Below are positions 35,927-44,444 of a stretch of DNA of 64,000 nucleotides, piece after piece (within the stretch, counting starts at the first letter, position 1; the number at the start of each line of letters is the position of its first letter). Below the pieces are notes generated by a model. The model had not been told where the DNA came from. It was given only the letters and a program-made list of their open reading frames with translations, and searched no databases. A program made the translations under genes and the position numbers. Source of the DNA: an uncultured Ruegeria sp. (lineage in GTDB: Bacteria; Pseudomonadota; Alphaproteobacteria; Rhodobacterales; Rhodobacteraceae); NCBI RefSeq assembly GCF_947504215.1, contig NZ_CANNGO010000004.1, forward strand, positions 248,001 through 312,000. Direction: 5' to 3'.

Positions 35927-36381
35927 GGCGCACCTCCGGATATTTGGATTGCCGCCATGGTCACGCGCGGGGCGCGTTCGGTTATGATTTGGGGCCCACG
36001 CGGGGGTCCGCGGGTTGCAGGCCACAGCCAGGCCATATTGTTTGAGTTGTACACGTCCTCACGCCGGAATTGCGCGTGTTGTAAAAACTCAATGCGCGTC
36101 AAATCAGGAACGTCCAGGACAGGAACGACCCCTGCTATCGCGCATAAAGTACAGTCAGCGCATTTCGGGCAGGGCATGTTCGGGTCTTGGCCTTCTTCAT
36201 CAAGATCAACCTCAACCCAGACCGCGCCCGCCTCCGAGCAGATCTCTATCCACATGCTTTCCCCGGGACTCGCCAGCGCCGGGCCAAACGTTTGCACAAG
36301 CAGAAGGAAGACGCCCGCCAAACCACATGCCGTGCGAAACGCACGGACAGGGAGGTAGTGTGTTGTGGCATTGACAGGCAT
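35920..36381 (-). CDS. nosC: NosC-like protein (DUF2946-type, CxxCxxCxxC)
   Basis: A 153-residue protein with an N-terminal hydrophobic segment (TACGLAGVFLLLVQTFGPALA) and a striking CPKCADCTLC run (C-x2-C-x2-C-x2-C) that could bind metal or redox partners. Its position directly upstream of nosR, overlapping by 7 bp, matches nosC of Paracoccus-type nosCRZDFYLX clusters. ATG 36381 begins the signal-like region; the frame is open further upstream without a better start. A Dnr/NnrR-type dyad lies 58 bp upstream. The function is not settled; a link to Cu- or redox-dependent control is inferred. Confidence 0.7.
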   Translation of the reverse strand: MPVNATTHYLPVRAFRTACGLAGVFLLLVQTFGPALASPGESMWIEICSEAGAVWVEVDLDEEGQDPNMPCPKCADCTLCAIAGVVPVLDVPDLTRIEFLQHAQFRREDVYNSNNMAWLWPATRGPPRGPQIITERAPRVTMAAIQISGGAPW

Positions 36382-36438
36382 TGAGAATCCAACTCGGTAA
36401 CCATTCCCGAGTCCTAAGGGATTCTTGCTTTCGGTAAC

Positions 36439-36452
36439 TTGACTTAGGTCAG
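36439..36452. promoter_or_regulatory. Dnr/NnrR/Fnr-type box upstream of nosC
   Basis: TTGACTTAGGTCAG is TTGAC-N4-GTCA(G), one mismatch from the perfect dyad, 58 bp upstream of the nosC start on the minus strand. It is expected to activate the nos operon in response to NO or low oxygen. Confidence 0.72.
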
Positions 36453-36528
36453 GTGTTCTCAAATCGGCGGCTTTTTATGCAACCGCGTTTTGCGGGATGT
36501 CGCATCTCAGGAGATCATGAACAAAAGC

Positions 36529-36792
36529 TTACCTGTCAGCCTCATCCATCAACCCACGCACCCAGCGTCCGGCCAACCAGGATGCGGGCGCACCCAAGGG
36601 CAAACACCACCACAGTGCGGTGATCGGAGATATTACGCTGAACCCCAAACCGTGCAGGACTAGCCCCGCCAGAAACAGGTTGATGGCAACCGCCAATGCG
36701 GTCGCGGGATAAAGCAATATGGACAGTTTCCACACCGGCCATCTGCCATCAGTGGCTGGTGCCTTCCGAGAAGGTGATCTTGTTCCAGACAT
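36529..36792 (-). CDS. Small two-helix membrane protein downstream of nirN
   Basis: An 87-residue protein with two hydrophobic helices (ILLYPATALAVAINLFLAGLVLHGL and ISPITALWWCLPLGAPASWLA) and a charged tail. From ATG 36792 it overlaps the nirN 3' end by 44 bp. An in-frame GTG at 36735, just after the nirN stop, would give 68 residues and avoid the overlap. It is last in the nir operon. No named family is recognised; it may help haem d1 or nitrite-reductase maturation, by position only. Confidence 0.6.
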   Translation of the reverse strand: MSGTRSPSRKAPATDGRWPVWKLSILLYPATALAVAINLFLAGLVLHGLGFSVISPITALWWCLPLGAPASWLAGRWVRGLMDEADR

Positions 36793-38272
36793 TGTATTTT
36801 CCCGAAGGTTTGCGCATCGGCAGACGGCGGATTTCCTCAAGCGTCTGCGCGTCGTAGACGATTACCGCGCCGTCATCTTCCCAGATCGAAACCAGCGCGT
36901 GGCTGCCATCCTTGGTGAATTCCACATGGGCCACAGTCTTGCCCGGCGCAGGGCGCAGCGTTTTCACGATCTCAAGGCTTTGCTTGTCGATCACATGCAT
37001 CGCGTCCTTGTTGGCGCCAAAGAACACATCAGCCCAAACGTAGGGCGAATTCTCATGGCTGCGCATGAAAAACCCCGGCCCTTCTGTCTTGATCCGCTTG
37101 ACGGTCTCCCATGTCTGCATGTCGATCACGGAAACGGTGCTATCGGTCAGATGCGGCGTCGCCATCACCGTTGTATCGCCATACTGCCACGTGGTTCCCG
37201 ATCCCAGATGCGGCATCCCCGGCAGGTCCAGATCCGCCACTTTCTGGCCGATGACCAGATCGATGACCTGACCGCCCTTGCCATCGCGGGACGCCCCCAT
37301 GACGTATTCATAGCTCTGATCGAAAAAGAAATCGTCCAGATAGTCGGGCGTGCTGATCTTACGCACCGGGAATGGATCAGGGTTCTTGAATTGCCCTTCG
37401 ATGCGAAAATCATGGCCCAATCCAGATTGCGGAGGATTGCCGCCATAGAAAACCTCCCAGATCTCCGGCACATCCTTAAGCGCCAACACAAAGCTTTCAC
37501 GTGGTGGAGCCTGATAGACGGCCGAAACCCGACTTGAGTTACCCTTTTTGCTCTTAACATCGATAACTTTCGCCACCGATAGATCATCGGTCGACAGCAG
37601 TGTCAGAGAGTTCGGCAGATAATTCGCCACCGCCACCCATTTGCCATCACCGGACATAGCGATGTTGCGGCTGTTCAACCCCGCACGCACGCGGCCCACC
37701 TGTTGCAACGCCCAGATGTCATACTTTTGCACCCAGCCATCGCGAGACATGATGAACACGTAACGCCCATCGGGGCTGAATTTCGGGCCGCCATGGACGG
37801 CAAAGGGGGTTTCGAACCGGTCCAGAACATCGAACGTATCGCCATCTAAAACGCTAACGTGATGATCGCCGGTTTCAACGGCCAAGGTGATGTTCATCGG
37901 GTCACTGTCCCAGACAGGGGCATCAACTGAGTCATAAGCCTCATCCAGAATGCGGCTTGCGATGATCTCGGCCTCACCCCACTCAGGATTGCTTTCCAAC
38001 GGTGATTTCAACCATCCGGCCAGTTCTTCAATTTGCAGCGCGTCCAACTCATACGAAAACGCGGGCATCTGGGTGGCCGGCCGCCCTTCGGCAATCACGG
38101 CCGCGACGCGGGGGCCGCGCATGCGTTTCAAAGTCTCAGGGATCAATGCAGGACCAATGCCGCCCAGACGGGTTTCGCCATGACATGAGGCGCAATGTTC
38201 GGCGTAGTCTGATGGCGCGTCTGCCCAAGCAGCCCCGACGCCGAGGATTGAGCACAACACTCCGATCTTCAC
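36749..38272 (-). CDS. nirN: NirN, haem d1 dehydrogenase (cytochrome cd1-like)
   Basis: About 507 residues from GTG 38272, which begins a clean signal peptide (KIGVLCSILGVGAAWA). An alternative ATG 38374 has GAGGGA upstream but would overlap nirJ by 26 bp. The protein has one c-type haem site (CASCHGETRLGGIGP, with Met ligand region ATQMPAFS). An eight-bladed d1-binding propeller follows, containing GMPHLGSGTTW and MATPHLTDSTVSV, which parallel the two active-site His of NirS. NirN oxidises the propionate side chain in the last step of haem d1 synthesis. A GC-rich repeat sits at its 5' end. Confidence 0.9.
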   Translation of the reverse strand: MKIGVLCSILGVGAAWADAPSDYAEHCASCHGETRLGGIGPALIPETLKRMRGPRVAAVIAEGRPATQMPAFSYELDALQIEELAGWLKSPLESNPEWGEAEIIASRILDEAYDSVDAPVWDSDPMNITLAVETGDHHVSVLDGDTFDVLDRFETPFAVHGGPKFSPDGRYVFIMSRDGWVQKYDIWALQQVGRVRAGLNSRNIAMSGDGKWVAVANYLPNSLTLLSTDDLSVAKVIDVKSKKGNSSRVSAVYQAPPRESFVLALKDVPEIWEVFYGGNPPQSGLGHDFRIEGQFKNPDPFPVRKISTPDYLDDFFFDQSYEYVMGASRDGKGGQVIDLVIGQKVADLDLPGMPHLGSGTTWQYGDTTVMATPHLTDSTVSVIDMQTWETVKRIKTEGPGFFMRSHENSPYVWADVFFGANKDAMHVIDKQSLEIVKTLRPAPGKTVAHVEFTKDGSHALVSIWEDDGAVIVYDAQTLEEIRRLPMRKPSGKYNVWNKITFSEGTSH

Positions 38273-38299
38273 CCTTTCAAAAATACTCCCGCCGGAGGC
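38267..38299. repeat. Short GC-rich interspersed repeat, copy 1 (nirJ/nirN junction)
   Basis: A 33-bp element sharing 29 bases with 54740-54772. The invariant 19-mer AAATACTCCCGCCGGAGGC contains the palindromic core GCCTCCGGCGGGAG. It spans the nirN 5' end, so the GTG used for nirN lies inside it. Similar sequences recur between genes in Rhodobacteraceae, from general knowledge. Confidence 0.7.
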
Positions 38300-38348
38300 T
38301 CCGATACAACTCAACAGCTCTGCGGCTGGGCGCACAGAGCCAACAGCG

Positions 38349-39563
38349 TCAAAAGAACTGATGTGCCGGATCATAACGTTTCCCTCGGAACGGCGTGACC
38401 TGTAGACGCTCACCTGCATCATCCACGCCGATTTCATCATTTGACAGGTAGCAGGCCGGGTCTTCGGCCCAGGGATCACCGGTCAGTTGCAAGGCCCGGA
38501 TGCGGGTATTCCCGCCACAGACATCCTTGAGCTGGCAGGCTCCACATCGCCCTTTCAGCGGACGCGGGCGGGTGCGCAGCATGGCCAGCATTTGGTCGTC
38601 GCCGGCCCAGAGCTCGGAAAACGATGTCGTTTTAACGTTGCCGACCGTGTAATCCGACCAATAAGTGTCCGGGTGAACCCGGCCCAGATTATCGATATTC
38701 GCCACACCCAGACCGCTGGAGTTTCCGCCCCAACGGACCAGATGGTCGCGCACATGCACCTCTTTCTCGGCATCGAAATTCGCGCGGACCCAATTCAGGA
38801 AATAGCCTGCGTCGGCGTCATTGTTGCCGGTCACGATATCGAGCGGTCGCCCGCCCGAGGCGGCCTCCCACGCGCGTTCCAGCAACAGGTCCAGACCTTT
38901 GCGGGTGCGCACGTGTTCGGCATCCTCGCCCCGGTTCTTGTCGCCGCGCCCGGCATAGACCAGATGGGACAAGTAGAACTTATCGACGCCCTCATCATCG
39001 CAGAGCTGCAGCAGATCGGGTAAATGATGTTGCGTACCTTCGGTCATGCAGAAGCGCAGGCCAACTTTGATGCCGCGCTTCTTGCATTCGCGCACGCCCC
39101 GCAAGGCGTCGACAAAGGCGCCCTCAACGCCCCGGAACCAATCGTTTGTGGCGCCGATCCCATCCAACGAGATGCCGACATAATTAAATCCCACATCAGC
39201 GATCCTATCGGCGGTTTCGCCGTGAATGCGGGTGCCATTGGTCGACAGTGCCAGCATTGGCACCAGATCGCGGGCCCGATTGGCGATGTCGGAGAAATCG
39301 AACCGGTCCAGAGGTTCCCCACCCGAGAGGATCAAGGCCGGGACGCGAAACTGGCCAAGATCCTCAAGGGTTTCCATGGCTTGCTCATGACTGAGCTCGC
39401 CCGGGAACGCCACATCCGCCGAGACGGTGTAACAGTGACGACATTTCAAGTTGCAGCGCCGAGTCAGGTTCCAGATCACCACCGGCTTCACCGGGCCGGG
39501 GCGGCGCTTGCGCACCGGGGTCGGGGTGACCAGTTGGTGCATGTATTCGGTCAGGCGGAACAT
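38349..39563 (-). CDS. nirJ: NirJ, radical SAM enzyme of haem d1 synthesis
   Basis: A 404-residue radical SAM/SPASM protein. The cluster motif is [17 protein letters not shown] (C-x3-C-x2-C), followed by [14 protein letters not shown] as the SAM-binding GGEP. The C-terminal auxiliary-cluster region is [34 protein letters not shown]. NirJ replaces two propionate groups of the isobacteriochlorin with oxo groups. It lies 4 bp after nirH. Confidence 0.95.
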   Translation of the reverse strand: MFRLTEYMHQLVTPTPVRKRRPGPVKPVVIWNLTRRCNLKCRHCYTVSADVAFPGELSHEQAMETLEDLGQFRVPALILSGGEPLDRFDFSDIANRARDLVPMLALSTNGTRIHGETADRIADVGFNYVGISLDGIGATNDWFRGVEGAFVDALRGVRECKKRGIKVGLRFCMTEGTQHHLPDLLQLCDDEGVDKFYLSHLVYAGRGDKNRGEDAEHVRTRKGLDLLLERAWEAASGGRPLDIVTGNNDADAGYFLNWVRANFDAEKEVHVRDHLVRWGGNSSGLGVANIDNLGRVHPDTYWSDYTVGNVKTTSFSELWAGDDQMLAMLRTRPRPLKGRCGACQLKDVCGGNTRIRALQLTGDPWAEDPACYLSNDEIGVDDAGERLQVTPFRGKRYDPAHQFF

Positions 39564-39567
39564 GGTC

Positions 39568-40062
39568 TCAGCCTTTCACTTGTTCTTTTGTTTTCAGACG
39601 CAGGCCGGTCTTTTTCAGGATGCGCGTGGAGTAAAGGATGTCCCTGGCGCGACAGGTGACGCCCAAAATGGCGTTGATCTGGTCACGTTTCTCCTCGACC
39701 TCGGCGCGGTCGGTGCCGTGTACCATGGCAAACAGGTTGTAGGGCCAGTCTGGCAACGCGCGCGGGCGTTCGTAGCAATGGGTAACAAAGGGCAACGCAC
39801 CAATATGCGTGCCCAATTCGTTGATCTGGTCGTCATCCACATCCCAAACGGTCATTCCATTCGAAGTCATGCCCAGCTTGTAGTGATTGGGTGCGGCAGC
39901 GATCCGACGGATCACGCCACGCGCCTTAAGTTCTGCCAGACGACTGAGCAGCGCGCTCTCGGCCAACCCAAGTGTTTCGGCCACATGCGCGAAAGGCGCG
40001 GGTACAAGGGGCAGCCCACCTTGCAGAGCCTCGATAATCTGTCTGTCTTTCGCGTCGATCAT
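39568..40062 (-). CDS. nirH: NirH, sirohaem decarboxylase subunit
   Basis: A 164-residue AsnC/Lrp-like protein starting at ATG 40062, which overlaps the nirG stop by 4 bp. An N-terminal HTH-like region ([31 protein letters not shown]) is followed by the catalytic ferredoxin-like fold with [22 protein letters not shown]. With NirDL and NirG it decarboxylates sirohaem to didecarboxysirohaem. NirH and NirG are told apart by gene order as in nirDLGHJ, so the letter is slightly less certain than the family. Confidence 0.88.
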   Translation of the reverse strand: MIDAKDRQIIEALQGGLPLVPAPFAHVAETLGLAESALLSRLAELKARGVIRRIAAAPNHYKLGMTSNGMTVWDVDDDQINELGTHIGALPFVTHCYERPRALPDWPYNLFAMVHGTDRAEVEEKRDQINAILGVTCRARDILYSTRILKKTGLRLKTKEQVKG

Positions 40063-40508
40063 GCTGCTACCCTGAAGCCGATAAAGAATTCCTGAAGTTT
40101 GGGGAATTGCAGGACCTCGATCCCTGTTTCCCGTTGGATTGCTTCGGCTGTATCTCCGATCCCGTTGGCGGTTTCGGTAGCCAACACGAACCACATATTC
40201 AGCCGATGTGTGCGTTCATAGTTATGCGCCACCTCGGGATGCGCATTGACTTTGGTCAGGACGGTTTCGAAATCTTCTGAAGGAACCGCCATGGCACACA
40301 GGCAGAACGCGCCGCCCATCGCAGCGGCGTCAAAGAACGGGCCAAACCGGGTGATCACACGATCTTCACGCAAGCGGGTCAAACGGCTGAGCAGCTCGCT
40401 TTCAGAGATACCCAGCTCCTGTGCAATCGCGCCATACAGGTTAGATACCAGCGGCAAGTCATCTTGCATGCGGTTCAGGATCGCGCGGTCGGTTCTGTCT
40501 AACGTCAT
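40059..40508 (-). CDS. nirG: NirG, sirohaem decarboxylase subunit
   Basis: A 149-residue AsnC/Lrp-type protein. It has an HTH-like region (DRAILNRMQDDLPLVSNLYGAIAQELGISESELLSRL) and AHNYERTHRLNMWFVLATE, the conserved His/Tyr/Arg segment of the sirohaem decarboxylase. It overlaps nirDL and nirH by 4 bp each, so the subunits are made together. Confidence 0.88.
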   Translation of the reverse strand: MTLDRTDRAILNRMQDDLPLVSNLYGAIAQELGISESELLSRLTRLREDRVITRFGPFFDAAAMGGAFCLCAMAVPSEDFETVLTKVNAHPEVAHNYERTHRLNMWFVLATETANGIGDTAEAIQRETGIEVLQFPKLQEFFIGFRVAA

Positions 40509-41494
40509 GCTGCGGCCTCATCGTGTTTGATCAATGCGCCTGTCTGTTTGAAACAGCGGATTGAGAACAGCACCTTGTGCTGCGCCCCGAACATCTCTGG
40601 CAGGGCGGCGGCCCCTGCCAACACTTGCCGCGCCTCACGGCGCGAACGGGCGTGGATCATGGAATACAGTCGATAAGGCCAGACGTCTTCGATGGGACGT
40701 CGCTCGTAACACAGCGTGACTCCGGGGTGTGCCGCTAGGGCGGGTCCTGCGACCGAGACCTGTTCGGCCGGCATGTCCCAGACCACCATTGCATTGGCCG
40801 ACCAGCCCAAAGCGCGGTGTCGTACGATCACGCCTAGGCGCGAGACGATGCCCGCCTCATGCAGCGCTTTGATCCGTACCATCACGTCATCTGCGTTCCG
40901 TTCCAATGACCGGGCCAAAGCAGCATAGGGATCGGCGACCAAAGGCAGACCGGAACTGAGCGCCTGCAACAACGAACGGTCGCCGTCCTGCATGACAGTG
41001 CGATCCACCTTGCGCGGCCGCGGCACATCATGGGAAGTGCCAGACATGCGAAAGCCCAGATCCACATTGAATGGGCGTACCAGCCGCAGATCCAGAACAT
41101 GCAGTCCGGTCCTCTCCTCAATCCGCGCCAGAGTCTCATCGACATGCGCCCGGCCCGGGCCCGTGGCGACAAACCAAAGGTTCCAGTCATCTTCGCGTTG
41201 GTAATTGTGGTTCACGCCCGGTTCAGCGTCGATAAGAGCGGCGACCTCTTCCAGCCGCTCATCCGGCGCGGCGACAGCAGCCAAAGTGCTGGCGGAAACC
41301 GCGCCCGGTGCGATTGTCGCACCCACTCGCGTGATCCGCCCTGTCGCCCGCATGCGGGCAAGACGATCAAGAACACCCGCCTCATCCAAGCCCAGGGCAT
41401 CAGCCAACGGCTGAAAGGGGCGGTCAACAACGGGAAAATCGCGCTGGAATTCATCCAGCAGGCGGCGGTCGATCGGGTCGGTAATATGATGCAT
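40505..41494 (-). CDS. NirDL, fused sirohaem decarboxylase subunits
   Basis: A 329-residue tandem fusion of two AsnC/Lrp-like units corresponding to NirD (residues ~1-150, with VNHNYQREDDWNLWFVATG) and NirL (~165-329, with TLCYERRPIEDVWPYRLYSMIHA). Each half has an HTH-like start (DRRLLDEFQRDFPVV; DRSLLQALSSGLPLV). Such NirD-L fusions are known in several denitrifiers. It lies 3 bp after nirF. Confidence 0.92.
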   Translation of the reverse strand: MHHITDPIDRRLLDEFQRDFPVVDRPFQPLADALGLDEAGVLDRLARMRATGRITRVGATIAPGAVSASTLAAVAAPDERLEEVAALIDAEPGVNHNYQREDDWNLWFVATGPGRAHVDETLARIEERTGLHVLDLRLVRPFNVDLGFRMSGTSHDVPRPRKVDRTVMQDGDRSLLQALSSGLPLVADPYAALARSLERNADDVMVRIKALHEAGIVSRLGVIVRHRALGWSANAMVVWDMPAEQVSVAGPALAAHPGVTLCYERRPIEDVWPYRLYSMIHARSRREARQVLAGAAALPEMFGAQHKVLFSIRCFKQTGALIKHDEAAA

Positions 41495-41497
41495 AGA

Positions 41498-42643
41498 TTA
41501 CAGCCCCGTTCTGTGCGCGCGGGCAGTGAAAAATATGCCGGACGGGCCGTCCGCATCAATTTCACGCAGTTTTTCAAAGCTTTGCGTGTCGTAGATCATG
41601 ACCTTGTTGGCGTCCCGCACGCTGATCCAAACCTCATGACCGCGCGCTGTGAACTCCATATGCAACACAGCGGGACCGGGTTTGAATTCATGGATCACCT
41701 TCTTGCTTACGGAATCGATCACCTGGATCGTGTCGTTCAGAGGATGGGCAAAATTGACCCAAACCTGCCGCCCATCGGGGCGAGCCATGGCAAAGACCGG
41801 CTGTCCATGAGTTTGGGTACGACCGGTTTCAACCAGCGTGTCGGCGTCGATCCAGAGGATTTCATGATGGCCCACAGCGGGCAGAACGAATTCCCGACCG
41901 GTCAGCGCCCAACCTTCCAGATGAGGCATCTTGTAGACGGGCATTTCCTCTTGCCCGCGTCCGTAGCCGGGAAGCACGCGGATCGGTTCTGGGCTGTCCG
42001 CCCATAGATCCAGTGCGGTCAACCCGTCTTCGCCGAACAGACCAGTGATATAGGTGCGTCCGTTGGCAGTGATCAGCGCGTCATACGGGTTTTTACCCAT
42101 ATCGGTGATCTTGGTGATCTCGGGTTTGCCCGCGGTAAAATCGGCAATCCAAGTTTCACCAGAGTCCCACATAGTGAAGACAAAGCGGCGGCCCGGGGCG
42201 TCAACCAAGCCAATGGTTTTGCTGCCAGTCGGGATGTCAGCCACCAAGTCGAGCGTATCGGTATCAAAAACGCGGACACCGCCGGGTTCATAATTTGATA
42301 CCGCGACAAGGGTGCCGTCATCCGAAATGGCGCCTCCGATGGCATTGCCGGATTGCACGACACGGTTGGCGATTTGCCGCGTGACGATATCGACCTTAGT
42401 CAGCCCGCCATCGCGCCCAAACACATAGGCAAAGCGTTGATCCGGTGAATAGACCAATGAGGCATGGGACAGATCGCCTAGACCTTCGATGCGCGCCAAT
42501 GCTGCGCGATCGGACTGATCAACCAGCAGAACCGAGCCCTTGGCGCGTTCAATCACCAGCCCCAGATCCCCGGTCGCGGTGGGTTCCGCATGGGCGGCGG
42601 TCATCATCAAGGTTGCGACAAGGCCAAGGACGAGATGTTTCAT
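41498..42643 (-). CDS. nirF: NirF, haem d1 biosynthesis beta-propeller protein
   Basis: A 381-residue periplasmic protein with signal peptide MKHLVLGLVATLMMTAAHA (ATG 42643, overlapping nirC by 4 bp). It resembles the d1 domain of NirS without a cytochrome c domain. The conserved His regions are YKMPHLEGW and LPAVGHHEILW. NirF acts late in haem d1 formation, with NirN. Confidence 0.92.
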   Translation of the reverse strand: MKHLVLGLVATLMMTAAHAEPTATGDLGLVIERAKGSVLLVDQSDRAALARIEGLGDLSHASLVYSPDQRFAYVFGRDGGLTKVDIVTRQIANRVVQSGNAIGGAISDDGTLVAVSNYEPGGVRVFDTDTLDLVADIPTGSKTIGLVDAPGRRFVFTMWDSGETWIADFTAGKPEITKITDMGKNPYDALITANGRTYITGLFGEDGLTALDLWADSPEPIRVLPGYGRGQEEMPVYKMPHLEGWALTGREFVLPAVGHHEILWIDADTLVETGRTQTHGQPVFAMARPDGRQVWVNFAHPLNDTIQVIDSVSKKVIHEFKPGPAVLHMEFTARGHEVWISVRDANKVMIYDTQSFEKLREIDADGPSGIFFTARAHRTGL

Positions 42644-43014
42644 TGTGCCTCCGGTTCCAGAAGGTAACGGGCGATCCACTCAGCCTCTTCCGGGCTGATC
42701 AGAGGTCGCCATGGGGGCATCGCAGTGTCCGGGATGCCGTCCAGAATCACTCCGGTCAGCACCTCGGCGTCGTAGTGATCCAGTGTTTCGGCTCGAAGAT
42801 CAGGGCCAAGCCCGCCTTTCAAGGACAGGCCGTGGCATGACCCACAATCCTGGTGAACAAGTCGCTTCAGGGCGTTGGGATCCAAAGCGTCAGCGGCAAA
42901 AGCCGAGGTTGCGACAAGCACTGCAGTTGTCAGAAAGGCGCGCCCGGCCCAGCCCGAACCGCCGGCGGGCGCGGCAGAGCGCAACCCCAACTGGATATGA
43001 GCAAGGCTAGCCAT
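42640..43014 (-). CDS. nirC: NirC, small cytochrome c
   Basis: A 124-residue protein from ATG 43014, which lies within the last codons of nirE (8-bp overlap). A signal segment (WAGRAFLTTAVLVATSAFA) is followed by one c-type haem (QDCGSCHGLSLKGGLGP) and a Met ligand in PDTAMPPWRPLIS. NirC can pass electrons to NirS or help haem d1 insertion. Confidence 0.88.
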   Translation of the reverse strand: MASLAHIQLGLRSAAPAGGSGWAGRAFLTTAVLVATSAFAADALDPNALKRLVHQDCGSCHGLSLKGGLGPDLRAETLDHYDAEVLTGVILDGIPDTAMPPWRPLISPEEAEWIARYLLEPEAQ

Positions 43015-43768
43015 GGGCCTGTTCCAAAACACGGGCGACCGGCTGTTGCGCATACAGCGAAACAACACTCCCGATGATGAACAGCGTTGGCGCCCTGAGC
43101 GCGGCCGTGCGTGCATCCGTGGCGATCCGGTCAAGGCGCGACAGCAGGCGGCATTCATCCGGGGTGGTTGCATTGCTGACGGCCAGAACCGGGGTAGACC
43201 CGGACAGGTTTTCAGTCATCAGACCCATGGCAATCTGGCCGATATTGGCGACGCCCATATAGATCACAACCGTCGAGTCGGGATCAGCCAACCGCTTCCA
43301 GTCGAGATCAAGAACCTTGTCAGCCTGTCGATGCCCGGTGACAAACTGAACCGATGTTGCCAGACCACGATGTGTCAAAGGCACTCCGGTCGAGCTGGAG
43401 GCTCCCTGCGCGGCCGTAATGCCAGGGGCATATTCGACTGCGACACCGCGCGCGATCAGATACGCGGCCTCTTCCGAACCACGACCAAAAACCATCGGAT
43501 CGCCGCCTTTCAGACGGGCCACATTGTGCCCAGCGCGGGCCTGTTCCAGCAAAATCTCGTTGATGCGACCCTGCGGGACGGTGTGGCATTTCGGGGCTTT
43601 CCCAACGGGGATCAGCTGCGCCGCGTCCGCATGCAGGGCAAGGATGTCGTCCGAGACCAGACGATCATAGACCACCACATCGGCCTGTTGCAGCATCCGC
43701 AGCGCGCGCAGGGTCAAAAGCTCGGGGTCACCTGGACCGGCACCGATCAGAAAAACCTTACCACTCAT
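43007..43768 (-). CDS. nirE: NirE, uroporphyrinogen-III C-methyltransferase
   Basis: A 253-residue SUMT-family enzyme that makes precorrin-2 from uroporphyrinogen III for haem d1. Motifs are KVFLIGAGPGDPELLTLRA (SAM loop), VVVYDRLVS, RLKGGDPMVFGRGSEEA and GITAAQGASSSTGVPLTHR. It is first in nirECF-DL-GHJN and has its own upstream Dnr/NnrR-type dyad about 145 bp away. CobA is the alternative name for the activity; operon position supports nirE. Confidence 0.93.
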   Translation of the reverse strand: MSGKVFLIGAGPGDPELLTLRALRMLQQADVVVYDRLVSDDILALHADAAQLIPVGKAPKCHTVPQGRINEILLEQARAGHNVARLKGGDPMVFGRGSEEAAYLIARGVAVEYAPGITAAQGASSSTGVPLTHRGLATSVQFVTGHRQADKVLDLDWKRLADPDSTVVIYMGVANIGQIAMGLMTENLSGSTPVLAVSNATTPDECRLLSRLDRIATDARTAALRAPTLFIIGSVVSLYAQQPVARVLEQAHG

Positions 43769-43911
43769 GTGTAAACTCGCTTGTTCTGAATGTCTTCTGA
43801 ACCCGAGATGTCCGGCAGATCCCATCTGCGGATCCGATGCGAAACTGGGACGTTGCTGGGTGAACCGGGCGTGTCATGGTGTGAAGGTGGCGCAGTATCT
43901 GCGCAGCTTCC

Positions 43912-43925
43912 TTGACTAAAGTTAA
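43912..43925. promoter_or_regulatory. Dnr/NnrR/Fnr-type box upstream of nirE
   Basis: TTGACTAAAGTTAA fits TTGAC-N4-GTYAA. It lies between the cupredoxin stop and nirE, about 145 bp before the nirE start, so the haem d1 operon may be read from its own promoter. Confidence 0.65.
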
Positions 43926-43980
43926 GGAGCGCGGGATTTGCGACCGCGCCCCTTTGATCTTGCCAGTAGTTCGCCATTGG

Positions 43981-44388
43981 TCAGGGCTCGACCGTGATCA
44001 TCCCGATCATGTTCTGTGTCTCCCAATGCGGCCCGCACAGGTAGTTCTGCGGACCGGGGGTAAGGAAGGTCATTTCCACAGATTCTTCCGGGAATAGCCG
44101 ATCGCTTTCGGGTGCGCTTCCATCTTTCAACAGCACGCTGTGGCTGGTGCGTTTGTCCACGTTGACCCAGCGCACCGTGGCCCCTGCCTGCACCGTTAGG
44201 TCGGCGGGGCAAAAGTTGTACTTGTACATCAATACCAGCTCAGCCTCGTCAACCGATGACGAGGGCTGAGCGAACATCTCCAAATAGCGTTCTTCAGCCT
44301 CGGCGCAGACGGCAGCTGCGTCTTCATCCGCAGCAAATGCGGGGGTTGCGAACAACAGCAGAGAAGGAAGAAGCCGGTGGGGTTTCAT
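43981..44388 (-). CDS. Periplasmic cupredoxin (azurin/plastocyanin-like)
   Basis: A 135-residue blue-copper-type protein with signal peptide LLPSLLLFATPAFA. Type-1 copper ligands are visible as His in TSHSVLLKDG and Cys-x2-His-x4-Met in NYLCGPHWETQNM. It contains an extra N-terminal Cys (AAVCAEAEERY) and one in YNFCPADL. Sitting between the multihaem NirT-like gene and nirE, it is a plausible electron carrier to NirS, NosZ or NorC. That partner choice is inference. Confidence 0.85.
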   Translation of the reverse strand: MKPHRLLPSLLLFATPAFAADEDAAAVCAEAEERYLEMFAQPSSSVDEAELVLMYKYNFCPADLTVQAGATVRWVNVDKRTSHSVLLKDGSAPESDRLFPEESVEMTFLTPGPQNYLCGPHWETQNMIGMITVEP

Positions 44389-44444
44389 GGTCCATGTCTC
44401 CGTTCCGAAAATGGGTTGAGGCCGCATAGTCCGACCTCAATCCT

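Noticed and set aside
38272..38479. Further upstream starts for nirN (to 38479)
   Set aside because: They lie inside nirJ and would put a long cytoplasmic-like stretch before the signal peptide; GTG 38272 or at most ATG 38374 is more sensible.
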